Source: Macrothele yani
Taxonomy: Eukaryota > Arthropoda > Arachnida > Araneae > Macrothelidae
Length of the DNA stretch: 64,000 bases
Assembly: GCA_039090855.1 (NCBI GenBank)
Contig: CM077034.1
Location: 228,186,701-228,250,700 of the forward strand
Direction: 5' to 3'
The stretch's first letter is position 1, and the number at the start of each line of letters is the position of its first letter. A model generated the notes under the pieces. It made no database searches and was not told where the DNA came from. It worked only from the letters and a program-made list of their open reading frames with translations. Made by a program: the position numbers and the translations under genes. Below are positions 21,801 to 33,369 of the stretch, one piece after another.

Positions 21801-24475
21801 CAAATTATCATATGTGTGTACTGTCAGTTGGTCAGTAGGTAGGCATTTTATAAGTTCAGACCATTGATCTTAACCAAATTATCATATGTGTGTACTGTCA
21901 GTTGGTCAGTAGGTAGGTATTTTATAAGTTCAGACCATTAATCTTAGCCAAATTATCATATGTGTGTACTGTCAGTTGGTCAGTAGGTAGGTATTTTATA
22001 AGTTCAGACCATTAATCTTAACCAAATTATCATATGTGTGTACTGTCAGTTGGTCAGTAGGTAGGTATTTTATAAGTTCAGACCATTAATCTTAACCAAA
22101 TTATCATATGTGTGTACTGTCAGTTGGTCAGTAGGTAGGTATTTTATAAGTTCAGACCATTAATCTTAACCAAATTATCATATGTGTGTACTGTCAGTTG
22201 ATCAGTAGGTAGGTATTTTATAAGTTCAGACCATTAATCTTAACCAAATTATCATATGTGTGTACTGTCAGTTGGTCAGTAGGTAGGTATTGTATAAGTT
22301 CAGACCATTGATCTTAACCAAATTATCATATGTGTGTACTGTCAGTTGGTCAGTAGGTAGGTATTTTATAAGTTCAGACCATTAATCTTAACCAAATTAT
22401 CATATGTGTGTACTGTCAGTTGGTCAGTAGGTAGGTATTTTATAAGTTCAGACCATTAATCTTAACCAAATTATCATATGTGTGTACTGTCAGTTGGTCA
22501 GTAGGTAGGTATTTTATAAGTTCAGACCATTAATCTTAACCAAATTATCATATGTGTGTACTGTCAGTTGGTCAGTAGGTAGGTATTTTATAAGTTCAGA
22601 CCATTAATCTTAACCAAATTATCATATGTGTGTACTGTCAGTTGGTCAGTAGGTAGGTATTTCATAAGTTCAGACCATTAATCTTAACCAAATTATCATA
22701 TGTGTGTACTGTCAGTTGATCAGTAGGTAGGTATTTTATAAGTTCAGACCATTAATCTTAACCAAATTATCATATGTGTGTACTGTCAGTTGGTCAGTAG
22801 GTAGGTATTTTATAAGTTCAGACCATTAATCTTAACCAAATTATCATATGTGTGTACTGTCAGTTGGTCAGTAGGTAGGTATTTTATAAGTTCAGACCAT
22901 TAATCTTAGCCAAATTATCATATGTGTGTACTGTCAGTTGGTCAGTAGGTAGGTATTTTATAAGTTCAGACCATTAATCTTAGCCAAATCATCATATGTG
23001 TGTACTGTCAGTTGGTCAGTAGGTAGGTATTTTATAAGTTCAGACCATTAATCTTAACCAAATTATCATATGTGTGTACTGTCAGTTGGTCAGTAGGTAG
23101 GTATTTTATAAGTACAGACCATTAATCTTAACCAAATTATCATATGTGTGTACTGTCAGTTGGTCAGTAGGTAGGCATTTTATAAGTTCAGACCATTAAT
23201 CTTAGCCAAATTATCATATGTGTGTACTGTCAGTTGGTCAGTAGGTAGGTATTTTATAAGTTCAGACCATTAATCTTAACCAAATTATCATATGTGTGTA
23301 CTGTCAGTTGGTCAGTAGGTAGGTATTTTATAAGTTCAGACCATTAATCTTAACCAAATTATCATATGTGTGTACTGTCAGTTGGTCAGTAGGTAGGCAT
23401 TTTATAAGTTCAGACCATTGATCTTAACCAAATTATCATATGTGTGTACTGTCAGTTGGTCAGTAGGTAGGCATTTTATAAGTTCAGACCATTGATCTTA
23501 ACCAAATTATCATATGTGTGTACTGTCAGTTGGTCAGTAGGTAGGTATTTTATAAGTTCAGACCATTAATCTTAACCAAATTATCATATGTGTGTACTGT
23601 CAGTTGGTCAGTAGGTAGGTATTTTATAAGTTCAGACCATTAATCTTAACCAAATTATCATATGTGTGTACTGTCAGTTGGTCAGTAGGTAGGTATTTTA
23701 TAAGTTCAGACCATTAATCTTAACCAAATTATCATATGTGTGTACTGTCAGTTGGTCAGTAGGTAGGTATTTTATAAGTTCAGACCATTAATCTTAACCA
23801 AATTATCATATGTGTGTACTGTCAGTTGGTCAGTAGGTAGGTATTTTATAAGTTCAGACCATTAATCTTAACCAAATTATCATATGTGTGTACTGTCAGT
23901 TGGTCAGTAGGTAGGTATTTTATAAGTTCAGACCATTAATCTTAACCAAATTATCATATGTGTGTACTGTCAGTTGGTCAGTAGGTAGGTATTGTATAAG
24001 TTCAGACCATTGATCTTAACCAAATTATCATATGTGTGTACTGTCAGTTGGTCAGTAGGTAGGTATTTTATAAGTTCAGACCATTAATCTTAACCAAATT
24101 ATCATATGTGTGTACTGTCAGTTGGTCAGTAGGTAGGTATTTCATAAGTTCAGACCATTAATCTTAACCAAATTATCATATGTGTGTACTGTCAGTTGAT
24201 CAGTAGGTAGGTATTTTATAAGTTCAGACCATTAATCTTAACCAAATTATCATATGTGTGTACTGTCAGTTGGTCAGTAGGTAGGTATTTTATAAGTTCA
24301 GACCATTAATCTTAACCAAATTATCATATGTGTGTACTGTCAGTTGGTCAGTAGGTAGGTATTGTATAAGTTCAGACCATTAATCTTAACCAAATTATCA
24401 TATGTGTGTACTGTCAGTTGGTCAGTAGGTAGGTATTTTATAAGTTCAGACCATTAATCTTAACCAAATTTCAGA
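18838..24475. repeat. 74-bp satellite array, about 76 copies
   Basis: The monomer contains 'atcatatgtgtgtactgtca', 'gttggtcagtaggtaggtat' and 'ttcagaccattaatctta'. Main variants are AGCC/AACC before the CAAAT, TATTTTATAAG/CATTTTATAAG, ATTGATC, and GATCAGT for GGTCAGT. Variant positions recur at whole-unit offsets: AAGTACAG at 21483 and 23111, and the paired CATTTT/TTGATC units at 21769 and 23397, are both 1,628 bp (22 units) apart. This indicates block duplication. No open frames. Confidence 0.97.
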
Positions 24476-24840
24476 CCATTAATCTTATTGTGTACTGTCA
24501 GTAAGTCAGTAGGTAGGTAACCAAAATCAATATTTGCAATACGATAATTGTACGTGGTGACACGCCAGATACATATTTTTATTTCAAGATACAGGATGAA
24601 GCTTACTAATCTGAAATAGCGATACAAGGGGAGTCCTTGATGACAATTGAAACTTGTAATAATATTCCTAGTCGTATATGATATATGAATGCCAAGATGA
24701 GTTTGCTGCAAGTATGCACACAACACATGGAACGTATATAACGTGTGAAACAGTAGTGCGTATGGTGTATAGCTATTATTCCATTATATAATACCACATA
24801 TTTTAATGTTTGGTTATTTTTACTAACCAAAATCAATTAC
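24476..24840. other. Degraded array edge and spacer
   Basis: A broken satellite monomer at 24473-24530 leads into AT-rich sequence. No gene is supported. Confidence 0.5.
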
Positions 24841-24847
24841 TAGAGAA

Positions 24848-26062
24848 ATGAGCGCGCCTGGAGACCAAACGGTGGCGCGTGTGAAGTTCACAGAGCAGCG
24901 TATATGGAATCCGAGGACCAGCTTTTGGCTAGTAGAGTGTTCGGAGTCAGATTGGGAAAAGCTGCTGATTTATCGGAGTTTGATAAAGGACAGATTTCAC
25001 TGTGACGGCACGGAGCCTCGGAACTACGATCTCGGAAATGGCTTGGCTTGTGGGTTGTTCACGTGCTGCTGCAGTGAGTGCGTATCCAAAATGGTGCACA
25101 GATGGCCAAACGACGAACCGTAGTCCAACCGTGTGTCGTCCATAGCTCATTGGTGCCAAAGTGGAGTGGAGACTTTCGTGCATTGTTCACGCTGACCCCA
25201 GTGCAACAAATCATCCGCAGCTACGACAGTGGTGATCAGGGCAATGTGTCACAGCACAGAGTTAATCGCATCCTTCTGCGTATGGACCTGAGTAGCAGAA
25301 GACCTAGCCGGGTGCCCAGGCTCACTGCACGTCATCGCCAACAACGCATAAAATGGGCATAAGATCATCAAGATCGCACCATGGATGATTGGAAGAAAGT
25401 GACCTTGTCTGATGAATCAAGATTCCTGGCGCATCACGTAGATGGCGGAGCGCGGATTACCAATGGAGGCTATGGCACCTAGATGCGCTGTTGGGTGGAA
25501 ACAGGCCGAAGACCTCGCCAGGTCTCCCGGCTCACTACACGTCATCGCCAACAACACATAAAATGGGCCCAAGATCATCAAGATCGCACCATGGATGATT
25601 GGAAGAAAGTGTCCTGGTCTGATGAATAAAGATTCCTGACACATCACGTAGATGGCTGAGCGTGGATTACCAATGGAGGCTATGGCACCTGGATGCGCTG
25701 TTGGGTGGAAACAGGCCGAAGACCTGGCCAGGTCCACAGGCTCACTACACGTCATCGCCAACAACGCATAAAATGGGCCCAAGATCATCAAGATCGCACC
25801 ATGGAAGATTGGAAGAAAGTTGCCCGGTCTGATGAATAAAGATTCCTGGCGCATCACGTAAATGGCGGAGCGCGGATTACCAATGGAGGCTATGGCACCT
25901 GGATGCGCTGTTGGGTGGAAACAGACCGGTGGCATCAGTGTTATGCTTTGGGCGATCCTTTCGTGGGACACTTTAGGCCCATTATCCCAACAGCACAATC
26001 CCTCACAGCTGTCAGGTATCTGAACATCGTTGCAGACCAAGCACACCCATTCATGGCAACTA
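24848..26062 (+). pseudogene. Tc1-like transposase, 5' part (outer element)
   Basis: Plus strand. FRALFTLTPVQQIIRSYDSG and QHRVNRILLRMDLSSRRPSR are the paired helix-turn-helix region, and LTARHRQQRIKWA follows. After a stop the DDE domain begins with DDWKKVTLSDESRF (first catalytic Asp). A 210-bp segment is triplicated here. The frame then continues into ADQAHPFMAT at 26060, where another Tc1-like element is inserted, and resumes at 27606. Not functional. Confidence 0.8.
25321..25950 (+). repeat. 210-bp in-frame triplication inside Tc1 transposase
   Basis: CTCACT(A/G)CACGTCATCGCC occurs at 25321, 25531 and 25741, exactly 210 bp (70 codons) apart. Each unit spans the end of the DNA-binding domain to just past the first catalytic Asp (DESRF). 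Units 2 and 3 have GAATAAAGA, a stop, where unit 1 has GAATCAAGA. Confidence 0.95.
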
Positions 26063-27605
26063 CACTGCTGTGCACAAATTAAGGACGAGACGGTTTTTCG
26101 AATGTAACGTCGTGCAGAAGTGCTCCACATCGACTCAAATCATACCATAAGATCCCCAAGATGTAAGAATGTGGGACAAGTGAGCAAAACCGTCCAAACA
26201 AGGAACCCAAAGGATACAAAGGCACTTTATTGAAAAGGTAGCTTCGAGCACAACTGGACAGAAGACAGAAACGTCCATGTGACAGGCGGCTGCCAAGAAA
26301 AATTCTATCTTTAGTAAAGGATATGATCACCCTTGACTGCGTTGCAGGATTTAAAACGTCTGTCCATGCTGAGGACGAGGTTGTCTAGGAGCTGTTGAGG
26401 CATCGCGGCCCATTCCTCTTGTAGCACCAATCACAGTTGCGGAATCATTGCTGGCGGCTGGTGACGTGCTGCCAAGCGTCTCCCGAGAAGGTCCTACACG
26501 TGTTCGATTGGATTTAGGTCCGGGGACCTTGTGGGCCAATCCATGCGTTGAATATCTTCACTCTCCAACAGCCAATGTACGATGAGGTGTAGCGTTGTCG
26601 TCCATGAAGAGGAACTCAGGACCCACAGCACCTCTAAACAGACGCACGTGAGGCAGGAGAACCTCGGTACAATAGCGGACACCAGTGACTGAACCTCCTT
26701 GGAAGATGTGGAGGTCAGTACGGCTACCAAGCATGATACCGCCCCAAACAAGAACTCCGCCACCTCCAAACCGGTCCCTTTCGATGCTGTTGGAGGTGTG
26801 ATTGCGTATTCCCTGCTCTCTCCAGATGTGTATAGATCCAGAATCGCTCATCAGACTAAATCTGCTCTCATCCATAAAGAGAACTCGACCCCATTGCTGA
26901 TGTGTCCAGTTCTTGTGTTCCTGTCACCACAGAATCCGCCGTCTCCGATGAGCTGGCGTTAATGGCACACACCGTACTGGTCGTCGTGCAAATAGACCAC
27001 CTTTGTGCAGCCTCCTGGCCACGGTACAACGCGATAACGGACGTCCAGTTGTCTGTTGCATGTGCCTTGCGATTTCTCCCGCTGTCTGCCGTCTGTCTCT
27101 TCTCACCTGTAGGACAATATACCGATCGTCCACCGCCGTGGCTGCTCGTGGACCGACCACCAAGCTAAGCTCTCGGACAGGCTGTTCCTATCGTTTGAAA
27201 TGCTCTCCAAGCTCGTGAAGACGATGCTGTGAGCGATCCCGTCACACTTCGACCTTCTTCCAACTTCCCAATAGAGGCGAGCTCGGGTAAAGTCATCCAG
27301 ATGTCATCTACTGGATTGCCTGTTGGCCGTATCACATGGTGGCAACAACTTGACGCCGTTCAAAACCCCAGCCGATGTACACCGTGCAATAGCTTTCACC
27401 TAACTGCTGAGCGTTCACCGCCCGTGTGCTTTATACCCCTTCCCGAACCCCCCCTCCCCCACGTCATGCTGCATATATGCACATGCCCTACCCCGTACCG
27501 GACCCTAGTCTATCTCCTGGAGTGGTCTTTCGGTCCGTTCCGCTTGCTCGTTCAGCTGTTGCATGCTAATTTCTCCTCTTCGTCCTTAATTTTTGCACAC
27601 CAGTG
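26063..27605 (-). mobile_element. Tc1-like element nested in another Tc1-like element
   Basis: TIRs CACTGCTGTGCACAAATTAA at the left and the complement of CACTGGTGTGCAAAAATTAA at the right are flanked by TA (26061-26062 and 27606-27607). Removing it joins HPFMAT to the YQQDNEHCHTAR region of the outer element. 1,543 bp is close to a full-length Tc1. Confidence 0.9.
26494..27163 (-). pseudogene. Tc1-like transposase of the nested element
   Basis: Minus strand. An N-terminal region (TAGEIARHMQQTTGRPLSRC, TVARRLHKGGLFARRPVRCV) is a Tc3/Tc1 helix-turn-helix. The DDE domain follows: MDESRFSLMSDSGSIHIWRE, GGGGVLVWGGIMLGSRTDLH, FLFMDDNATPHRTLAV and, after a frameshift near 26560, TRSPDLNPIEHV. First and second Asp and the Glu are all visible. 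Frameshifts near 26900 and 26560 and a decayed 3' part (26080-26490) make it inactive. The two-part frame suggests a fairly young insertion. Confidence 0.85.
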
Positions 27606-27607
27606 TA

Positions 27608-27900
27608 TGTTCCCTGCTGGTGATGGCCATTACCAACAGGATAATGAGCATTGCCACACTGCCAGAACTATCAAGGAGTGGTTTCTCTGAGGGACATTGT
27701 GGTGATTTACATCACTGCAAATCTCAAAATTCACCTGACATGAACCCAATCGAATACTTGTGGTTCGGCTTGAAAAAAAGCGGGTTCACGCTAAATTCTC
27801 CCACCGCCCCCAAAATGTACCTGAAGTGGAGGACCTTCTGTTGACCTTATGGTACCAGATACCCAGGATAACTATCACCATTTCATGGAATCGATGGGCC
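27608..27900 (+). pseudogene. Tc1-like transposase, 3' part (outer element)
   Basis: Continuation of the 24.8-kb transposase: GDGHYQQDNEHCHTARTIKE (second Asp) and SPDMNPIEYLWFGLKKS (Glu), then an EVEDLLLTLWYQIP tail. Only one tail unit is present, unlike the related copy at 33.4 kb. Frameshifted. Confidence 0.8.
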
Positions 27901-28830
27901 TCACCAGGTGGCAGGTGTTTTGCTCTCAAAGAGGTTCCTACGTCTTCTATTAGGGTCCAGATGGTCATAATCGTGATGACTAATCAGTGTATGTACATGG
28001 AATTTTAACATTAGAGTTACATTTTATCTGTGCTCCACTAAAACGTTTAAAAAAAAAGGGGGGGGATTTTGATTTCGAATGCAAAATAAGTATTAGAATA
28101 AGAACAAAAATGCTTACCTATTATATATTAGGATCAAGAGATTCTCTGAATTTCCTTGTCCAATCAAATGTACATAACTTACAACTAATTTTCTGATTTT
28201 CTTCTCTGAAGTCAATACTGTTTCCACAATTCTGAAGAACCTACAGTAAATACATATAAAACAAGGTGTGGAAATGACATCGAAATTTAAAAAACTGCAT
28301 CCAAAGCACATGGAATTTAGAGAACACAATATCGGAAAGTACAAATCACAGGTAAAAATGTTATGTATATGATTAAACAGAGAAGAGGGTGGAAAAAAAT
28401 GTTACACCTATGGACTAACAATTAAGAGAATTTTTTTTAAATTATTAATGATTGCAATGGAGAATCTGAGTTTTGGTATGTGCTGCTGTATCGCATGAAG
28501 CATCTCATACAACTGAAGAATTCACCTCAGATGTGATTAAAATTATTGCGCATATTCCACACTTTCTGTTGTATAATTCATTGATTATCTGTTAAAAAAA
28601 AGTACAAATTTAGGCTCTGCACATAATGCGAAGTCTGTCCAGAAAATATCCAACTGTTAAATATAAATAAAAAGTAGTTGACCTAGAAAAAGGGCAATTT
28701 AGCTCCTCTCAAAATACATCCTCCTTCCCCAGGTAAGCACGGCCTTACACCCAATTTAATGGTGGGCCAAATCGCCGAGCCACCGTCTTTTAGAAATAGA
28801 TGACGATGGCTCAGTGTTGGGCCTACGTTA
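27901..28830. other. AT-rich spacer
   Basis: No supported gene. A segment near 28636 ('gtctgtccagaaaatatcc') resembles a mariner terminus, but nothing coding follows. Confidence 0.4.
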
Positions 28831-28831
28831 C

Positions 28832-29080
28832 GAGGTTCGGTCAAAAAGTTCCGAGACTAGGACGATATACAACAAAGTACTTACGTTACCTAAGTCATGG
28901 CTATGATCTCCCTCAAAGCGGTTTTCAACTTGGGCAGCGACACACCGCTGCCAGCGTTTTTCTGCCACTGTTGGAACGCATCCCTGGGAAGTCCCGTGTT
29001 CGCGAATCGTGTCAAGCACCGTCTGTGTGATAAAACCACGCATAGCGCTGAGAATTGTTGGCGCCGTAGCGTAAATTCCG
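28832..29080 (-). pseudogene. Mariner transposase C-terminal fragment
   Basis: The minus strand reads AFQQWQK(R)WQRCVAAQ and then FEGDHS and VSELFDRTS, the hallmark C-terminus of mariner transposases (QWxKRWxRCVxxxGxYFEGD), with a one-base shift. The terminal sequence 'ggttcggtcaaaaagttccg' at 28833 looks like the element's 3' inverted repeat. No catalytic part remains. Confidence 0.75.
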
Positions 29081-30520
29081 AACGCACTTTCGACTAGTTA
29101 TCGAGAGGTTCTGGGGTTCGATCCCGGCGGTGCCAGAATACAATTTTTTCAGTCGCTTATGCGTTGTTTAAAAATAACGTGGAAAGAGCGATGACATTGT
29201 CCATTTACATTATCTCCACGTATTTCATATATATTAACCATTTCTATCGCCCTTTGAATTTATCAGCTACAATTAAATAGCTGTTGCGTTAAATGCCACC
29301 AGATGACGCCATCTCAGTTGCTGAGACCATCAATACGTATTCGTGTAGTCAGATGCTGACTGATAAACCACGCATGGTAACGCTGAGAATTGTTGGCGCC
29401 GTAGCGTAAATTCGAACGCACTCGACTAGTTATCCAGAGTTCTGGGGTTCGATCCCCAGCGGTGCCTGAATACAATTTTTCAGTCGCTCTGCTTTGTTTA
29501 TAAAATAACGTAGATAGGTTAGCGATGACATCATCCATTTACATTATCTCCACGTATTTCATATATATTAACCATTTCTATCGCCCTTTGAATTTATCAG
29601 CTACAATTAAATAGCTGTTGCGTTAAATGCCACCAGATGACGCCATCTCAGTTGCCTGAGACCATCAATACGTATTCGTGTAGTCAGATGCTGACTGATA
29701 AACCACGCATGGCGCTGAGAATTTGTTAGGCGCCATTTGTATGGTCGTAAACATTCGAAGACGCACTCGACTAGTTATCCAGAGTTCTGGGAGTTCGATC
29801 CAAAGCGGTGCCTGAATACAATTTTTCAGTCGCTCTGCTTTGTTTATAATGAATAACGTAGATAGAGCGATGACATCATCCATTTACATTATCTCCGCGT
29901 ATTTGATATATATTAACCATTTCTATACATGCCCTTTGAATTTATCAGCTACAATTAAATAGCTGTTGCGTTAAATGCCACCAGATGACGCCATCTCAGT
30001 TGCTGAGACCATCAATACCGCATTCGTGTAGTCAGATGCTGACTGATAAACCCCGCATGGCGCTGAGAACTGTTGGCGCCGTAGCGTAAATTCGAACGCA
30101 CTCGACTAGTTATCGAGAGTTCTGGGGGATTCGATCCCAGCGGTGACACCCGGAATACAATTTTTCAGTCGCTATGCGTTGTTTAAAAAATAACGTGGAA
30201 AGAGCGATGACATCGTCCATTTGCACATTATCTCCACGTATTTGATATATATTAACCATTTCTACCGCCCTTTGAATTTATCAGCTACAATTAAATGGCT
30301 TGTTGCGTTAAATGCCACCAGATGACGCCATCTCAGTTGTTGAGACCATCCAATACGTATTCGTGTAGTCAGATGCTGACTGATAAACCACGCATGGCGC
30401 TGAGAATTGTTGGCGCCGTAGCATATAATTCAAACGCACTTTCTGACTACTTATCGAGGAGTTCTGGGGTTCGGTGCCGGAATACAAAATTTTCAGGCGC
30501 TATGCGTTGTTTAAAAAATA
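29030..30520 (+). repeat. Tandem tRNA-derived SINE-like repeat, about 5 units
   Basis: Units of roughly 335-350 bp begin near 'ccacgcatggcgctgagaat' (29036, 29371, 29702, 30053, 30388). Each has a tRNA-like head: GGCGCCGTAGCG, an anticodon-arm-like CGACTAGTTATC, B box GGTTCGATCCC (29115, 29446; degenerate later) and closing CGGTGCC, which pairs with GGCGCCG through one G-T wobble. The body holds 'cagtcgct...gtttaaaaaa' and 'tatatattaaccatttcta'. The last units have lost the B box. Confidence 0.8.
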
Positions 30521-33282
30521 ATGTAGAAAGAGCGATGACATACGTCCATGTTACCGTCTGTGTTTCGTGCTGGATCTCGATCCACAGTTTCAAAACGGTG
30601 ACTCTTGAGCTTCAGCTTCATCTTCAGGAACAGACAGAAGTCGCAGGGGGCCAAATCCGGCGTGTAAGGCGGAGTGAGGAAGGGTAGTCGGCGCTGTTGC
30701 GGCTGCAAGGCTGGCGTGTTGCTAGCAGCTATGTGAGCTGCTGGCATTGTTTAGTAGTGGAGCAGGAAATCGCCCCTGCGCCACATTTCAGGTTGATTGT
30801 GGCAAATGTCCTCCCTAAGATGCCACGGCACGTTACTGATAAAAAAGGGCAGAGATGGTCTGGTCTATGAGGATGAATTCCACGATGCACAACCCCACGA
30901 ATGTTGAAGAACATGATGATCATGCTTTTAGTTGCGCTCCGGACCTGTCGGGCCTTCTTCAGCTGTGGAGATCCTTTAGGGCCTTCTTGAATAACTTTTG
31001 GCGGGTGATCAAACCTGTTACAGGCCCTTCTTCGGCTGTGGAGATCTTTTTAGGGCACCTGTAGGCTGACCTTTTGAATGCACTCCCGGACCCTGTTCGG
31101 CTTTGTAGGCTGTGGAGAGACGGTCTGGACCTGGGGGATGAATTCCACGATGCACAACCCCACGAATGTTGAAGAGCACGATGATCATGCTTTTGGTTGT
31201 GCTCCGAACTTGTTAGGCTTTCTTCGACTGTGCAGAGATGGTCTGGTCCTGAGGGATGAATTCACGATGCACAACCTCCTGCTGGTGTTGAAGACCGTGA
31301 TGATCGTGCTTTTGGTTGTGTTCCGGACCTGTTGGGCTTTCTTGACGCTGTGGAGAGACGGCCTTCTGAGCTCTGGGGATGAATTGCAATGACAACCTGT
31401 CGAATGTTCGAAAATGTTGATCGTGGTTCTTAGTTTGCACTCCGTTCAGGGCCTTGTTTCAGCCTGTAGAGATCCTTTAGGGCTTTCTTGAACAATTTTT
31501 GGCTGTGGTGATCAAACCTGTCAGGAACCTTCTTCGGCTGTACTTTTGGTTACACTCCGGACCTGTCGAGCCTTCTTATTGTGGAGAATCCTTTGGAAGG
31601 CCTTCTTGAATTAATTTTGGCGGGTGATCAAACTGTCGGGCCTTTTTCGGGTCTTGTAGATCCTTTCAGCGCCTTCTTCGGCTGTGCTTTTGGTTGCTGG
31701 CCTCCGGACCTGTCGGGCCTTCTTCGTCTCTGGAGATCCTTTTAGGGCCTTCTTGAATAATTTTTAGCCGGAGTGATCAAGCCTGTCAGGCCTTCTTCGG
31801 ATGTGGAGAGATCGTTTCAGGGCCTTCTTCGGCTGTGCTTTTGGTTGCGCTCCGGACCTGTCGGGCCTTCTGTGGCTGTGGGAGATCCTTTTAGGGCCTT
31901 CTTCGTGGCTGGAGATCCTTTTAGGGCCTTCTTCGGCTGTGGAGATCCTTTTAGGACCTTCTTCGGCTGTGGAGATCCCTTTCAGGGCCTTCTTCGGCTG
32001 TGGAGAGATCCTTTCAGGGCCTTCTTTGGCCGTGGAGATCCTTTCAGGGCCTTTTTTGGCTGTGGAGATCCTTTCAGGGCCTTCTTCGGCTGTGTGCTTT
32101 TGGTTGGCCTCCCAGGACCTGTCAGGCTTTCTTCGGCTGTGGAGAGACGGTCTGGTCCTGGGGATGATGAATTCACGATGCACAACCCCACGAATATTGA
32201 AGAACATGATGATCATGGCACAGTTGGTTGTGCTTCGGACCTGTCGGAGCACGGCTATGTGGAGATCCTGTTAGGGCCTTCTTCGACTGTGCTTTTAGTT
32301 GCGCTCCGGACCTGTCGGGCCTTCTTTGTCTGTGGAGATCGCTTAGGGCCTTCTTGAATAATTTTTGGCAGGTGATCCAAACCTGTCGGACGCTTCTTAG
32401 GCTGGGGAGATCCTTTTGGGGCCTTTTGAAGCTGTGCTTTTGGATTTGCGCTCCCGTGCCTGTTCAGGCCTTCTTCCGCTGTGGAGATCCTTCAGGGCCG
32501 TCCCCGAATAATTTTTGGCAGGTGATCAAGCCTGTCGGGCCTTTTTCGGCTGTGGAGATCCTGTTTAGGGCCTTTTTCGACATGCTTTTAGGTTACTTTA
32601 GATCTGTCGGGCGTTCTTCGGCTGTGGAGATCCTTTTAGGGCCTTCTTCGGCTGTGCTTTTGGTTGTACTCCCGGACCTGTCGAGCAGCCTAACTTCGGC
32701 TGTGGAGGGGGGACGGTCCTGGTCCCTGGGTGATGAATTCCACGATGCACTGGCCCACGAAGGTTGAAGAACTTGATGATCGTTACATCTTGGTTGCGGC
32801 TCACATGCACCTGTCAGGTCTTCACCCGGATGTGGAGATGCCGGCTCTTCCACTGCGGCGACCGTTCTTTGGTCTGTGTCGTAACCGTCGACCCGAGTCT
32901 CGTCCCCAGTGATGACCCGCAACATTAGACGTTGTATCATTCTGCACCTGCTGACGAAAGATGCGACGGAGTTCGACGCTTTTGGGCTGCTGACCGAGGA
33001 GTTTGGGAAGTCTTTGGCACAAGCTTTGCAGCAATGCAGTGCATGTTCAAAACCGACGTCAGAATTTCTTGCTCTGTTCCCGAATGACGGCGATGACGAT
33101 GGTGGGAATGCCTTCAAGTAGCTCTGACGATCCTCACGCACCTGGCCCCTAATTTTGTCCACAATTTCGGGGGGTGTTTTGCTCGTGGACGGCCACGCCC
33201 TGACCTCTCGTCGCCTTCCCACTGCCGTTTCGCCCCCCGCTCTTGAAGCGCGAGTGTTCTCAAAGCACCCCACACGACTCAT
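30511..33282 (-). pseudogene. Mariner transposase with an internal tandem expansion
   Basis: Minus strand. The N-terminal half is at 32.8-33.28 kb (PPEIVDKIRGQVREDRQSYL; MLRVITGDETRVDGYD with the first catalytic Asp). The C-terminal half is at 30.51-30.83 kb (REDICHNQPEMWRRGDFLLH; PPYTPDLAPCDFCLFLKMKL with the third Asp). Between them, where a normal mariner has about 35 codons (PKKARQVRS, then FFNIRGVVHREFIP), lies about 2 kb of repeats of that same segment. The DNAPAH motif is damaged by a stop. Confidence 0.8.
30850..32820 (-). repeat. Minisatellite grown from mariner catalytic-domain codons
   Basis: Imperfect repeats of 'ggccttcttcggctgtggag' with 'cttttggttgcgctccggac'. A longer period adds 'gatgaattcacgatgcacaa' and 'gaacatgatgatcat' (near 30875, 31137, 31252, 32165, 32733). 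Minus translation gives ISTAEEGPKR, PDRSGAQPK and MIIMFFNIRGVVHRE, which are fragments of the flanking mariner. Confidence 0.85.
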
Positions 33283-33369
33283 TGCTTTGTTGTCTTAAGC
33301 CTGCCATAACATTTCATGCATCTCCGTTTATTAAGCCAAGTTTGACGCATGAAATTTATACAAATTTAG

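Noticed and set aside
14583..24475. CRISPR-like arrays (51-bp and 74-bp regular repeats)
   Set aside because: Units are contiguous tandem copies with no variable spacers and no cas genes; the context is eukaryotic.
24848..25123. 91-codon plus-strand frame MSAPGDQTVARVKF as a host gene
   Set aside because: It overlaps the 5' part of the Tc1-like element in another frame and has no splice signals or known domain.
31773..32357. 194-codon plus-strand frame in the mariner minisatellite
   Set aside because: Low-complexity translation of the antisense strand of a transposase-derived repeat.
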